From the NCBI GenBank assembly GCA_014904845.1, contig MU119231.1, positions 62,001 through 126,000 of the forward strand: DNA of 64,000 nt, read 5' to 3'. The notes below the pieces were generated by a model. It searched no databases. It worked only from the letters and a program-made list of their open reading frames with translations, and was not told the DNA's origin. The translations under genes and the position numbers were made by a program. Numbering within the stretch: position 1 is the stretch's first letter; each line of letters begins with the position of its first letter. The stretch is from Acephala macrosclerotiorum. Taxonomy: Eukaryota > Ascomycota > Leotiomycetes > Helotiales > Mollisiaceae. Of this stretch, positions 35,124 through 46,779 are shown piece after piece.

Positions 35124-37190
35124 ATGAGCAAGATGCCTGGAAGCTACGAAATATATACTGAGCCATGGATCAAAGACTCACACGGCACTATCCTCGGAGT
35201 GACACTCACCCTCACAACGTGTGACGCCGGCTTCCTTCTCGCTGTGCTCGTAACACTGGTAGGATTTGCCGGAGGGTCTCTCTGGACGATCATTAGCTAC
35301 ATCGCTGATCAAGTACGATTAACACACAAACCTCGAACCGCTTTATTCCATCAGTAGCAAGCAATTCTCAGAATGCCCATACACCGCTCAATGCAGCACC
35401 GAGATTTGCCTGGTTACTGTTCGCTTGGAGAGAACACAAGCAAGCAGTATTGTATCTTCAAGGCCTACTCTTCATCGTTACTCCATTAGTCGTTGCTGCC
35501 GCTTTTGCCATAGCTGGAATCTTCGCCTCGAAATTCCAGGCAGCCGCTAGGACATCGTTCTTGCTCAAAGGAGATTCCTACGGGACGTGGCAATTCCTGA
35601 ATGATACGAGTTCAAGCGGATTCTCTGTGAAGATGTTGAACGATGCTGCTGCTAATGATAATTCATTTATGGTCCGCAGCTGCTGTTAGGTGAGAAGTGT
35701 TATGTTAATGGCGGCGGGCGCCGGTGTAGTCTTGTCGAGGAAGTCAGTTGTCAATAAGAAGTCTGTCTTGAATCCGTAGTTTCGCAAGAGCTTCGTCAGT
35801 TAATAGCCCTCGGCCTGGAGCTTGTGACTGGGGAGCTAGTGCCGGGACTCCAGTGGAGCTTGCAGCATTTCATCTAGTACCAGAATTCCAGTCTGCTAAT
35901 ACTAAGCGCCGGAATGCGAACTTACAATAGGCTGATACAGTCTTATAGTGGTCCAACGCATCACTCAGTAGCCTCTGCTTTACCCACTGGCCCACGCATT
36001 ACTAGCAGTTTCTGCTCTGCCCACAGCCTCCGGCCTATCCCCTCCTCCACTCTTTCTCTACTCCTGCATCTCCCCAGTCCTCTCCCTTTTCCTCATTGGT
36101 TGTTGTCTCTCGATGCTCGGTGAGTCACTCGAGTGACGTGTCTATGAGATATGCCTAACAAGCAAGGCCAAGCATTTTCAGGGTTTGTCGTGAGCCCTTC
36201 ATATCCGGTATACAATCGAAATCGAGCCTTTCGGTGAAGGATATAAAGGAGAATAGTGTTTGGTGGAGCACTGCCTGCTGCTTTTAAGGGGTGATCGTCT
36301 TCGTCTCGGCGATTCGAGGTCGAATATAAAGCCCAAGGCTTAAAGGGTTTTGTCGAAGAGATCGTGTTCTTGTCTGGTTCTGGCTCTGTCATCTGCTAGT
36401 AAATGCTTCCACCGTACGAGTAGAGAGCGCCGACGACGTCAATAGTCGTGCATATTGTCGATAAACCTTCCCTCTAGATTGCGGGCAGTCTAGGGCTCCG
36501 GAATATAGTTTCAAAATCAAGTTCTCTGGCGTGAATAAGTGAAAAGGCCATTTTCAAAAATTTTGGAAAAATATGTAGGGAGGTTGTGTTGAACGATGCT
36601 ACTAGTGCTACAAACCATGCTCGGAATTACTACGAAAGAAGTGATTCAACGTCGTTTCAATGCAGCAGTTATGCCATACCGAAAATACCATTCATCGTTG
36701 ACAAGAATGCTTCTTGTCCTTTTCAATCAGGATTCTACGAGCGGTCAAATACATTTGCTTATCAAATGGATACTGGAGCTCTTGGTTCGCATGGGTGCTG
36801 GGGTTGGACGCACCTGTTTCCGAGAGGATCACGATTCACAACACTACTACTTGTGCCCCTGTCAGAGTCGGTGACTATGCCAAGTATGTGAATGAGACGG
36901 TTGTGGAGGCGTTGGGCATTGCTGGAACTGTTAAAGATCTCTACATCGTGCTCTCTGTGGGGGGTTCAGAACTTTGCCTATTCATACAACGCACATGGAT
37001 CGGTTACTGGGATTGGCTATGATCTTGTGTAAGTCAGGCAGGTATTCCTATGACTGAAAACGAACTCACCAGTTTCTAGTGCCATATCTCCGCTCTGGGA
37101 GCTCATCACTCCGTTCAACATCAGCAATGCAGAGTCACCTTGTTCATCTTGGCTTCAAATAGTGTTGTGAGTACTACCTCGACCAAGAGA
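35124..37190 (+). pseudogene. Decayed fungal multi-span membrane protein gene (unknown family)
   Basis: The gene opens with ATG at 35124 (YEIYTEPWIKDSHG) and a membrane segment (FLLAVLVTLVGFAGGSLW). This is the layout I know from a large fungal family of uncharacterised membrane proteins. A TAG at 35355 stands where the family has Gln. A one-base loss near 35375 shifts the frame to the NAHTPLNAAPRFAWLLFAW segment. The coding trail stops at 35647 and resumes at 36587. Further shifts occur near 36795 and 36960 before YSYNAHGSVTGIGYDLV and an apparently intact intron (GTAAGT near 37029). The rest of the gene past about 37190 is not recognisable. CAG to TAG fits a C-to-T change in CpA, but one site is not proof of RIP. 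Confidence 0.75.
35634..36600. other. Insertion of about 950 bases flanked by a 14-base direct repeat
   Basis: TGTTGAACGATGCT occurs at 35634-35647 and again at 36587-36600, exactly where coding similarity of the membrane-protein pseudogene breaks off and restarts. The 939 bases between carry no gene and no terminal inverted repeats that I can see. A worn doublet of about 38 bases lies near 35948-36024 (CCAACGCATCACT / CCCACGCATTACT). It may be an old insertion, or a rearrangement through short homology. Confidence 0.45.
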
Positions 37191-37571
37191 ATGACATGAA
37201 CAAATCAGAGGATGAAGATGAAGACTAAAGCAATAATAATACCCTTCCACTCGCGCATAGATGGTAAATAATTTTTCACGACTTCCACTTTCGTCTATTT
37301 TCGCGTGCCGAAGACTATTGATTTCAGTACAAAGTTGCTGACAACGGACTCAATTGAAGGCTACCAGGACTTTATGGACGAGTCCTTGCTCGACCGGGAT
37401 TCAGTTCATGATAAAGAGGGATGCAAGAAAATGATCTACATTCTTGACTTTTAACTACAAGAGAAATTGATGTGCCCGCCAGATGAATTCCCTAAATAAA
37501 TCCTGCGCCTCGCTTCTGCTAACGTGGAAATACAACACGCCTAGAATTACAGATAGAGCCTCCATGAGCAC

Positions 37572-38699
37572 TTATGGTACACCATTAAACCACTCATCCT
37601 GCAACAATTGCTTCGCAGTTGGACGATCCCTCGGGTCGAGCTTCATGATCTTCAGAAGAAATGTCCTGTCCTCTTCGGTCAAACAATCATCTTGGATCAA
37701 AGTAAATGGCCTCGCCTTGCGATTGTTCTTCATCCATTGATTTGCATTGGCTAAAATTGTCCAAGAGTCAATGTCTTCCATCGAAATCAGATCTGCATAA
37801 GACTCTGGTACCGGACCAAAGTGAGCAAGTTGTCTAATGAGGACGTGTATTAAATACGTGTCGTCGTCAAACTTGGCATCTTTGGGATCGGGTTCGAACA
37901 TGTGCCAATCGGAGCCCCAAATTAAACTTATGAGCTATAAGTCTGTAAGTATATTTTTAATAACGTCAGGCAAGGCTAAAGTGCTATCACTTACAGTTGC
38001 GCCGAAAGACCAAATATCTGTCGACTGCCCCCATCTAAGCTGTAACATCGCTTCAGGGCTTCGAAATATTGCAGCGCCTATAAGCGGCCCATCCAGTCCG
38101 ACCTTAAGGTAGTCTTTTGGATCTACCCGACAAACATCGCCGAAATCAGCTAATTGAACGTCGTCAAAACGTAAGCGACCGCTACCGTAATTGACGAGGA
38201 TGTTATTAGGTTTAATATCTATAAGTATGATTATTAGTTACTTGATCGAGTAGAATATAGGAGCCCTAACGCCATACCAGTATGTGTGTACCCATCTTCA
38301 TGCAACGCTTGAAGTGCTTGAAGTATTCTTTTCGCTACAAGTTTCACGTCCGACCTCTGCAAAGTCTTTTTGTTTGACGCATCTAGTAAGTTATCGTCAA
38401 GATGTTGAAGGACAAGTGATGGAGGGTCTTTAGTTTCGTCTAATAATTGACGAATATGTAGGCGATTGCGGAAATGCTTTAGAACATCCCGCTCATTTTC
38501 GAAACGTTCCTTGGGAGCGGTCTTGATAACGACTTTTCCAGATTGAGTGCCACTTTTGCTAAACATAATTAGATGAATATTGTTATAACTAATCAAGAAC
38601 TCACATGGCCGTCCAGATATCTTTCGCGACCTGCGCAGAGATAAGATAACTTCCGAGTTTTCCTTCGAGCCGTTGGCCAATTTTGATGCTGGCAGCCAT
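37572..38699 (-). CDS. Small Ser/Thr protein kinase (catalytic domain only)
   Basis: Exons 38699..38605, 38558..38278, 38218..37995 and 37934..37572 give 320 residues. The ATP-binding Lys lies in KVVIKTA. The catalytic loop is HTDIKPNN, where the usual HRD Arg is Thr but Asp, Lys and Asn are kept. The magnesium loop is ADFGDV, and the activation segment ends in RSPEA. TDIWSFGA follows and the C-lobe ends in DPRDRPTAKQLL. The glycine-rich loop is weak (KIGQRLEGKLGSYLISAQ) and there are no extra domains. Such lone kinases form expanded, lineage-specific families in filamentous fungi. The substrate is unknown. Probably active, given the conserved catalytic Asp residues. The exon 3 upper boundary may be off by a base. 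Confidence 0.82.
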
Positions 38700-39605
38700 G
38701 CTGGAGATTCTCCCTTGATATCTCAAATGCGAAAGATGCTTGGCAAGTGAAGACGAAGATGAAGAGCTGTCGAAAACAATTGGGAAGGAAATAATGGTTG
38801 CCGATGAGAAGAGGATGTGGTTGGCAGTGAGAAGAGGATTGTGGTTGACAATGATGTGATGAACTTCAAGGATAATCTTATCCTGCCTCAGGCCATGTTT
38901 CATAGCCAATCATCTGCTAACATGGGGCTGGCATTATATCACATGATATATTGGAAGCGGCCTTCGGTGCCTAGGTAGTTCCGAAACACTAACACCAATA
39001 AGACCAAAGAATATTCCTAAGATAGACACTAACTATCGAACCCATATATCAACGATTGGATGTTATCTATAGCGCTTGGCGATGTGTAATCCTTTCAGCT
39101 CAGCGGCACGCTTTCCAGCATTTGCCCAGCCTCCTTGTGGATATCCTTAGTGCCATGCCTTGCTTCTCCCTGCTGTTTGTAGGCAGGCCGTGGCCATCAC
39201 TAACAACTCCGTGTTGGTTTTCCACGGGAAAATGGCCACTTTTACTCGGCCCTTCTAGTGTTAGTTTCATTGAATAGGCAAGGGAAAAGGTTCATTGGTC
39301 TCCCAATCAGCTCGGCGAAGCGCTGGTGTTTTGAGGTGTTAGTTGGAAATAGGCCACGACGGCTCCTACCAGAAACAGATATGTAGGGCGATTCATTGCT
39401 ATAAGAAGGGGATGTTGTATCGAAGTTCTTCTTGTGCCAGAAAACAATCACTTACACCTCTTTCAACATCCTCACACACATATTCTACATTTAGCATTTG
39501 CGTACCTTGCTGCATTCTCTGCATCCTTAATTCCTTCTTGCCTTTTACCTTTAGTACTTGCACTATTATCTCTCCCTCAGCAATCGCCGCCTCATTCGGA
39601 TCAAG
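38700..39605. promoter_or_regulatory. Divergent interval between kinase and small orphan gene
   Basis: About 900 bases between two genes reading away from each other. CT-rich leader sequence runs from about 39470 to 39605 ahead of the orphan gene. No TATA box is evident and nothing else is recognised. Confidence 0.35.
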
Positions 39606-39980
39606 ATGTCTAGCAACGTAGTCAAAAAGGCTATATCGGTTGGCTCGGCCAAACTCGCACAGACTGGCAAGGAGATTGTCTGCGAAGTCGCCCTAGAGAC
39701 CGAAGTGTGGAAAAGAACGGAGGCGGCGGCTGAGGAGGTCGGCAAACTCTTCAAGAAAGCATTAGAGAAGACCAAGGAAGAAGAGTTGCCTGTCGGTACG
39801 GCCAAGTTGGTCACTCGGTATGTACACAACTAATTCACTGACAATCTGTGGTTCCATCTAACAGCAACTAGTGAGGGAGATCACAGAAGCGAAGCTGACA
39901 AAAGGAACCACTTCACGGCTGAAGCCCGTGATGCCAATGACGCTTTCATCTCAACCGTTCATATTGTTGTTAAGAAATAA
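39606..39980 (+). CDS. Small charged orphan protein, 106 residues
   Basis: Exons 39606..39817 and 39872..39980 are joined by a good intron (GTATGT donor, CACTGAC branch, TAG acceptor). The nearer CAG acceptor would give an immediate stop. The product MSSNVVKKAISVGSAKLAQ... is an amphipathic, Lys/Glu/Ala-rich helix-former in its first 70 residues. It then has TREGDHRSEADKRNHFTAEA and a hydrophobic-polar end, STVHIVVKK. There is no signal peptide and no membrane segment. No family was recognised. A CT-rich leader and clean splicing argue for a real gene. It is likely cytosolic or nuclear. Confidence 0.55.
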
Positions 39981-40432
39981 GCGCAGCCTGCACTCGCTAT
40001 GCTGCTTAGCGGGTTTGCCGGCGGATATCGCCGCTCATGGGAAGACATAGAGGGAGGAACAGCTAAATCTTAAATTTGACGGGTACTGGGATTTGATTAT
40101 GCGCAAGATAACCGTCGTTGCTTAGATTTTCGGAATGGACACGGATTCTCTGCTCCTCAATTCGCTTTCCGTGAACTGTGATATGATTAATAACAGATAT
40201 AAACTCTAGCTCCCTACCATAACTTGACAATCTACTTATTCAGTCGGGAGAGTGCTCAAAGTGATAGAAATTCAATATCCATTAGCACTTCACAACAAAC
40301 AAACGGGAAGAAAGCAAAGAGACAAGTTCGCAAGCATCTCTGACTCCCGTTGCCTAGTTAAACCTATCCTAATTCCAAACCAACTGTTCTATAAGTAAAG
40401 GGTTCGGGCAGAGACGTTACAGTATGTCGAGA
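39981..40432. other. Intergenic
   Basis: About 450 bases of 3' flank of the orphan gene. No gene or repeat was recognised. Confidence 0.4.
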
Positions 40433-41700
40433 TCAAAGTCTTGTCTCTAGAAATTGGTAGCAGTGATAGTCTAAGCCGAATGTCGTTGTACGAGGCTGAG
40501 AGATGGGAAGATGCGGATGCGGATGCGGAGTGTACATATACAAGGATGAAGGACGAATGATGAACAGTGCCGTGGTGACCGACGAAATGGGTATTGGAAT
40601 CACAATCGCTATCGAGGCTAGACGGGTTGCTCCTACAGCAATAGATCCGACGACGTCGCCAGGTTGGGGTCGGATACGTGTAGCACCCCCATAGGTAAGA
40701 CCTGTCTCCACGGAAGCCGACGCAGTCAATACCCTAAACGAGGCTTGGGAGGGTGCATGCCGGCTGCATCTAGACAGGAGGAATAAGTTTTGCTGAAGCA
40801 GTTTGATGGTGAAGTTGTTAATCTGTCTAGCATTGCCAATGCCCTCAATGAGTCGGATAAGCTGCCGAAAAGACACTCCTTGCCCCTTGGCACCGTCTCG
40901 GATCATCGCTATAAATGAGCTGCAATGAAAGAGTGTGGACGGAATGTAACTTCAGTTAGCGTTGGTAGAATGTCTCTAGACGCTGACTCTGCATCTACTG
41001 TTCCTGAAGGCGCTGGCGATGGCAGATGACACTCGGCACTGGACGCTCCGAGGATCCTCGAACCTTGATTAAGTGAGGCGTGACTTTGGGAAGTGTTGAT
41101 GTACCTCAGAGTTTGTTCTCCTGATGCGGGTGCGTCTCTGCTGAAAGTGGCGCTTACGCTTCTTAGGCGTTGGACTATTATGAGATAAAGACTATAGCTT
41201 CCACTTCAAAGAGCGTGGTTGCCCAACCTCCCGAGTCCGTATTTGCCTTATTCAGCTTGTCGTCGCTGTCGCCATCACTGTCGGTCCCCACATTGTCGTG
41301 AGGGGGCTCTTGCAATGGGTTGTGGGAGGGTGAAATCCATCGTCGCTCGGCTGCTACTGGCTTCCATTGGAGGAGGGACAGTGGTCGCAAATTCTTCTAA
41401 CCCTCATCATTGGCTTCATCCTCCTTCAGCTCCAGCTCTTGCTTCAGCCTCGCCTCTCATCAACAGGATCAATATAGAGTATGGGTCGAGCCTCCGCCAG
41501 CTCATAATCGTCTACCACACTCCTAGCTGTGGAAGACAATCCTCCTGTTCGGGCTGGTCTTCTAGTAACGCCTTAAGCTGATGTTGAGGCGGGCTTTCAG
41601 GTCAATCGAGTCCGGATACAAAAGCCTCGGACCCAATATGGCTCAAATCGAGGCCCTCTATACAATTATGATTGTGCGATGGCTCGCTGGAGAGGCGCAG
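40433..41700 (-). pseudogene. Relic of a fungal Myb-like family gene
   Basis: On the minus strand, after an acceptor-like TTTCATTGCAG near 40920, a frame reads SFIAMIRDGAKGQGVSFRQL, then LIEGIGNARQINNFTIK and LLSRCSRHAP. From memory this is the recurring N-terminal segment of a fungal family whose C-terminus has a Myb/SANT domain. No Myb domain follows before the stop at 40433, and no start codon or clean first exon was found. Upstream fragments (DYELAEARPILYIDPVDER near 41500, an acidic GTDSDGDSDDKLNK near 41270) sit in different frames broken by stops. It looks like a degenerate copy. The family link is by recall only. Confidence 0.4.
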
Positions 41701-41865
41701 AAGGGGGCGATAAGAGCGGGTGGAATGTAGTGTCGAAGCTCTTTATTTAGTAAAGCGCAAGCGCGGAGCGTCGGGGAGGTCAAAATCGTAACTAAGCGAG
41801 CCAATTAGCGGACGGGCCTTTTCTTTCTTTACTTCGACGCACATTTTGCTCCGCGGGGGGCTATA

Positions 41866-42115
41866 AAGTCTTCGATTTTATCAATTTACTTTTATTTCAA
41901 GTTTCAAATTAAAAACTTTTAATTTAAATATTCTATAAAAATATAAAATTAAAATATTTTTATTAAAATAATAATTTTAAATTTTATTAAGTATAATTAT
42001 ATTTATATTAATATTTTTTATAATTAAATAATATATTAAACTTTAAAGAATTTTAAATGTTGTAATTGCTTTATTTTATTATTATAATATATAAGTTTTA
42101 ATTATTTTTAATAGG
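41866..42115. repeat. Extremely AT-rich block with sharp edges
   Basis: About 250 bases consist almost wholly of A and T, dominated by TA, AA and TT steps with nearly no G or C. The edges change abruptly to normal composition. CTTTATTTAGTAAAG near 41740 and the reverse complement of CTCGCTAAATAAAAG near 42125 are similar, hinting at a worn inverted flank. Such blocks are typical of AT-mutated transposon remnants in Pezizomycotina. No element can be named. Confidence 0.55.
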
Positions 42116-42345
42116 GATTTGGAACTCGCTAAATAAAAGTGGTTGGGCATTGTACGGGGAGCAAGTGGTGCCAACAACGACAGTACCTAATCATAACAAT
42201 AATATTTGAGGGACTCTCGAAGCAAATATTCACTTGTTTGTTAGTCATTAGTGGGGCAAAAGTACTCAAATACTAATCGTTGCCTCGACTTTTCTTCTCC
42301 TTGATATCTGACCATGGACTTGCAGATCTCGAGAAAGAAAGCCAA
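42116..42345 (+). promoter_or_regulatory. 5' flank of CDP-2-like gene with overlapping upstream ORF
   Basis: An ATG at 42314 in strong context (GACCATGG) opens a 20-codon frame that ends at a TGA at 42374-42376. This overlaps the main start at 42346, which has a weaker context (C at -3). If transcription starts upstream of 42314, this would reduce initiation at the main ATG. Confidence 0.45.
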
Positions 42346-45300
42346 ATGGAATCTGCAGCATCGCGCCAACGCGTGAGAGAATCAACACCTCGGAAACAAC
42401 TCCCCAAATCTTTTCGAGATTCGCCAACGCCTCAGCCACGCAACAAGAAGCAACGTCGCAGGCAGGAGTCGGGGCAGGACGAGAAGAAAGACCAATACTG
42501 GTCTTTGGGAACTCCTGCTATTCTTGATGAGGAGCAGAGGGCAGGCGGACTCTATTATCTCTGCAATTGGGCAGACGACCGAAAGACTGGAGAGAAATAC
42601 GCACCAACCTGGGTAAGCCAACTTGTTGCCTTTTGAGACCTCCTCTTGACATTGATCTCTTAGGAAAAAGCTGAGTACGCCACACGAGGAGCGCGCGAAG
42701 AGTGGGAGCAGATCAAGGCGCAGCGAGCTCAGGCGCATAACATATCATCCTCTCTCCCGGAAACTCAAGATAGTCAAGAGAGCCAGCCGATCCGCACAGC
42801 CAAACGAAAGAGAGGAGGACACAGCGCGGGTAGCACACTAGAGGGGGACAGCGAAGCAAAGAAGCCACGGCGAGCTGGAGCGAAAGAGCCTGCGAGGTTT
42901 CAATCCTCGTCCACGGATATTGTTGACTTGGAAAGTCGCCCACTTGAGATTCAAGATACCTACGAGGAGGAACCACTAACTTCACGGGGTGGAGTTGGAT
43001 TGGACTTCCGCATAGAGTTACCAGCGCCAGGAGAGGAATTCGATCGCGACGCATATGCGATAGCTCTTGCATCTTCTCAGTCGCAAGCACAAGATACGCA
43101 AAGATCTACCCAATCGGTACTAACCTCCCAACTGCAGACTCCTGCACGGAAAAAGTCATCGCCGTTTATTTGGGACGAGGATATTGAGGGCGAGATACCG
43201 GATTCCGTGGAGCAGCCAGGATCCTCATCGTACAAACCTTCAGACACTCCAGTTGCGAGGACTAGTGTCCCAACCAGGCTCGACACTAAGACTACCGCAG
43301 AAACAATCTCCGACTCTCTTGACTTCGGAACTACACAGTCCTCGCTTGCCTGTGATCGCTCTGGGATTGTAGGAAGCCTCTTAGAAGCAGAAAGCTACAG
43401 AGGCGCGCAAGTAACTTCGACTCAAGAGTCTAGCATTGTAGGCCCTCGAACTACCCAGCAAAACAGTTCCTCCTGGAGAGAGTCGGGCGAGAGCGAATCT
43501 CAAAGTATTGAACTACCGAACCGACAAATAGACGAGGCCGTAGCCTCAGAGGACTCCGGAGCGCACAATCTCCCTTCCCAGAATCCTCAGTCTGAAACTT
43601 TCACCGATTCTCAATTTCAGAGTTCCCAGCGTTTTCTGACCCAAATTCCTTTGAGCTCAAGTCCACCTCCCGAAGCCACCGGGTGGAGTTCGAATGGTAC
43701 CGAAGGAGAGAGTCAAGACTTTCAAAATCCAGTAGTACCAAGGTTTGTTCAAATTATTTGCCCCAAGATCACTATTCCCCAAAGCTCTAACATTGTAAGC
43801 AGTTCAAAAGAGGCTCGGATCGACGGAGAGGATAATCAAGAATCGGACTCAGCGATATTAGCCCAAGAATCCCGACCACAACCGAGTTTACCAGCAGCTG
43901 AGGTACCATTGTCTAGTTTCGCAACAGCTTGGCAAGCATCTAAAATAAGATCTCCGACTCCTCGACCGCAACCAGGATCTGTGGTACCGCATATTGCTAC
44001 GGCTCGTCCCACTGCACGTGAAGCGACTTATCATACTATTTCTCCTCAGGACGCGATCGAGTCCATTGAGCAGTCTCCCTTTAGCAGTCCAGCGGCCGCT
44101 AATAGCCAAAAATCGCGCCCAAAATCTCAAGAGAAGGGCAGCCAGTCTAAAAGCTCTGAACAGCATCGCAGCCAATCCAGCCATCTTCCAAGTCCACCAA
44201 CGGAAGACGTCCTACCTAGCATTGAGCAGGCCACAGACGTTAGTTCTCCAGCTCCAGCACGACAGGACACGCCGCTATCTGACGCCATCAACAATTGCTC
44301 ACCCTTCCAACCCCGAACAATACATTTAGATATGGAATCGAGCGTCGCGCCAGAGAGCAGCGGCTTCAGTGCCAAAGTGGCGGTCAAGCAAAGAATGGCT
44401 GCCGCAAGGGCTGAGTTAGAAAGGAAACAAAAAGAACGAGACAATTCATCAGAATCGCCAATGCCACCCGTCACAAATGCGCAGGAATTAGATTTGAATC
44501 CCGGTTTACCAGTTCAACCAACTGTAGAGGAGGCACCTCTCACGAAGGAACCATCAATTCCCTCCTTCCAGCCCTTATCCGAAGTTGAGCAATCATCAGC
44601 AAGTCTAGACGTCCTTGCGTCACAGAGCGATGAGTTCTTCGTCCCGTTGCCAATGGTGTCATACGTACGCGACATGTATAATGAATTAATGCGGCAACAC
44701 AGGAAACTGACAGCATACTTTGCAAGCGACAAGACGGAAGTGTTTGAGGAAGGCGAGGTCAAGGAAATCGACTCTTTACTCGATAAGCTTAGGAAGATTT
44801 GCGACCATCAAGATCTCTTTGATGACGACTCCGCCACTCAACAAATTTACACCGCTAGCCAGCAGGCTGGATTTGCCGAAACTTGCAGTACAAAATGCAT
44901 GTTTCTAGCAGCGCTTTTGGCACGCCTGAAATCAGACTTACACATCCTCATTCTTGTTCGTCCTGGCCGAATGACTGAGATCCTTGCGGCCATTCTGCAG
45001 CATCAGGGTATCACGTACAGTCTTGCGGACGAACGGCCTTGGAATGGAGTTTCTGTCTACGGCTCACCGAGAGTCACGTTACACCCTACTGGCGACCAAA
45101 AGTTTCCGGTTGAGCCACCTTCCATTGTCCTCGCATTCGACTCTACTTCCAAAGACTTCGCATTTATGAACGACTTGCGATCCAACCCGCAACGATACAC
45201 ATCGGGACTAGCGCCATTGATCTCTTTGGTCGTTTCACACTCGATAGAGCATCTAGAACGATGTTTTAATGATGATATAGACCCCATCCAGAAGAAAATC

Positions 45301-46779
45301 AGATTGGTCAAGTGTCTACGGCAACTAGCAGATACTGTGGGCCTGTTGAAGCCTGATTATGAGGATCCTGCTGCTGCTGCCAATGCCGTTGCCAATTATC
45401 TAGAGGAGGGTGCCGTGGCAGAATCGTGGACATTACTTCCGATGCCAGAATTTGATGACATTGACTTGAGCCCCGATGCTTCCCAAGCCGAACCGAAGTC
45501 GGAGATAGATGAGGATCTTGCACCTAACTCTCACGAGATGCTGTCTCTTATCCTCAACCCTGGTACCAAGCGCCAGCTGGTAAGTCATTTTCCTTCCTTT
45601 CAGCGCTTTGCTAATTTTCGAAGTCAAACGAAGACGCAATGGACACCGACTCCCCAAAGAGACAAAGGTTGACACCCATTCCTGGCGAGCCAGCAGGAGA
45701 CATGGACATCTCCCATGTCAGTGATAGTGTTGTTCAGCCATCGTCTGCTCTGCCTTTGTCTAGCGCAATTTCGACTTCTTCAAAGACTGGTGCGCAAATT
45801 GACGATGCGGATCGGGTATCCTTGCTCCTTCAAAAGGTAATCATTGCTCTTTTACAATAGCATACACTCCTTTACTAATTTCATCCAGATCAAGGATCTT
45901 GAGATCCAGCTCCGCACCAAAGAGTCCAGCGAGGCACAACTCCGACAACTTTACAACGAATCCGAAGCTCGTTGCAAGGACTTAGATACTAGCATCGCCA
46001 ACATCCAACCCAAGTACCAAGAAGCCCTCAATGACCGTGGTCACTTCGAATACGAAATCAACCAATCCCTTATCCGCGAAGCCGAAACCAAAATAAGAAT
46101 AGACGCAAAAGACGCCAAAATATTAGAACTGAAAGAGAAGAATGCCGCAATGGCTCTCGAGCTCTCCACCGCCCAGAAGGCATTGTCCGAATCAACAATC
46201 CCCGAAGTCGCAGAGTTGGCGAACATGAAGCAAGAAGTCACCAAAGTAAAAGCTGAGAACGAACGTCTGGAAAAGCGTCTAGCAAACATGCAAAACGAAC
46301 TAGAATACATGCGCTCCAACTACCAAACTTCCTCCACCGCCGCCTCCGAAGCTGTCATCGAAGCCCGCAACCTCAAATCAGCAAACGCAGACCTCCAATC
46401 CAAAGCCGACTTAAACACCATCCGCATCCACGAGATCCAACGCGATGAAGACATCTCCTCCTGCCTAGCTTCAATCAAGAAACTCAAAGGAGAAAAGGAA
46501 GATCTTGAGAGGCTTTGTGAGAAATTGAATGAGGAGTTGACGACGTGGAAGAATAAGAGACCGACGAGGGGGACGAGCCAAGTGCCTAATAGTCCAAGGA
46601 TGGGCGCTGGGACGATGAGTCCTAATCCGAGGCAGAGGGCATTTAGGGGGAATTTTGGGAATACGTCGAGGAGTAATAGTCCGGGGCCGAATGAGATGGG
46701 GACGTTTGGGGAGTTGTTGCCGGGTGTTGGGGGGAGGGGCCACCCTGGGTTTGGGTTTGGGAATCATTTGCAGGGATGA
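42346..46779 (+). CDS. Chromodomain protein with HDA2/3-type domain (CDP-2-like, HCHC deacetylase complex)
   Basis: Exons 42346..42612, 42664..45579, 45624..45836 and 45889..46779, all phase 0, encode 1428 residues. A chromodomain-like segment spans about 50-110 (YWSLGTPAILDEEQRAGGLY, NWADDRKTGEKYAPTW). A long Ser/Gln-rich disordered region follows, with a SIM-like DIVDLES. Around 753-1010 is a domain like the class II deacetylase subunits 2/3, with MYNELMRQHRKLTAYFASDK, LLDKLRKICDHQDLF and SLVVSHSIEHLERCF. Residues 1133-1370 form a long coiled coil, then a Gly/Arg/Pro tail. Neurospora CDP-2 joins HP1, HDA-1 and CHAP in HCHC, which deacetylates heterochromatin; the same role is inferred. Exon 3 uses an AAG acceptor. 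Confidence 0.82.

Noticed and set aside
34934..35131. Minus-strand 65-codon frame
   Set aside because: It overlaps the promoter region of the membrane-protein pseudogene and has no features.
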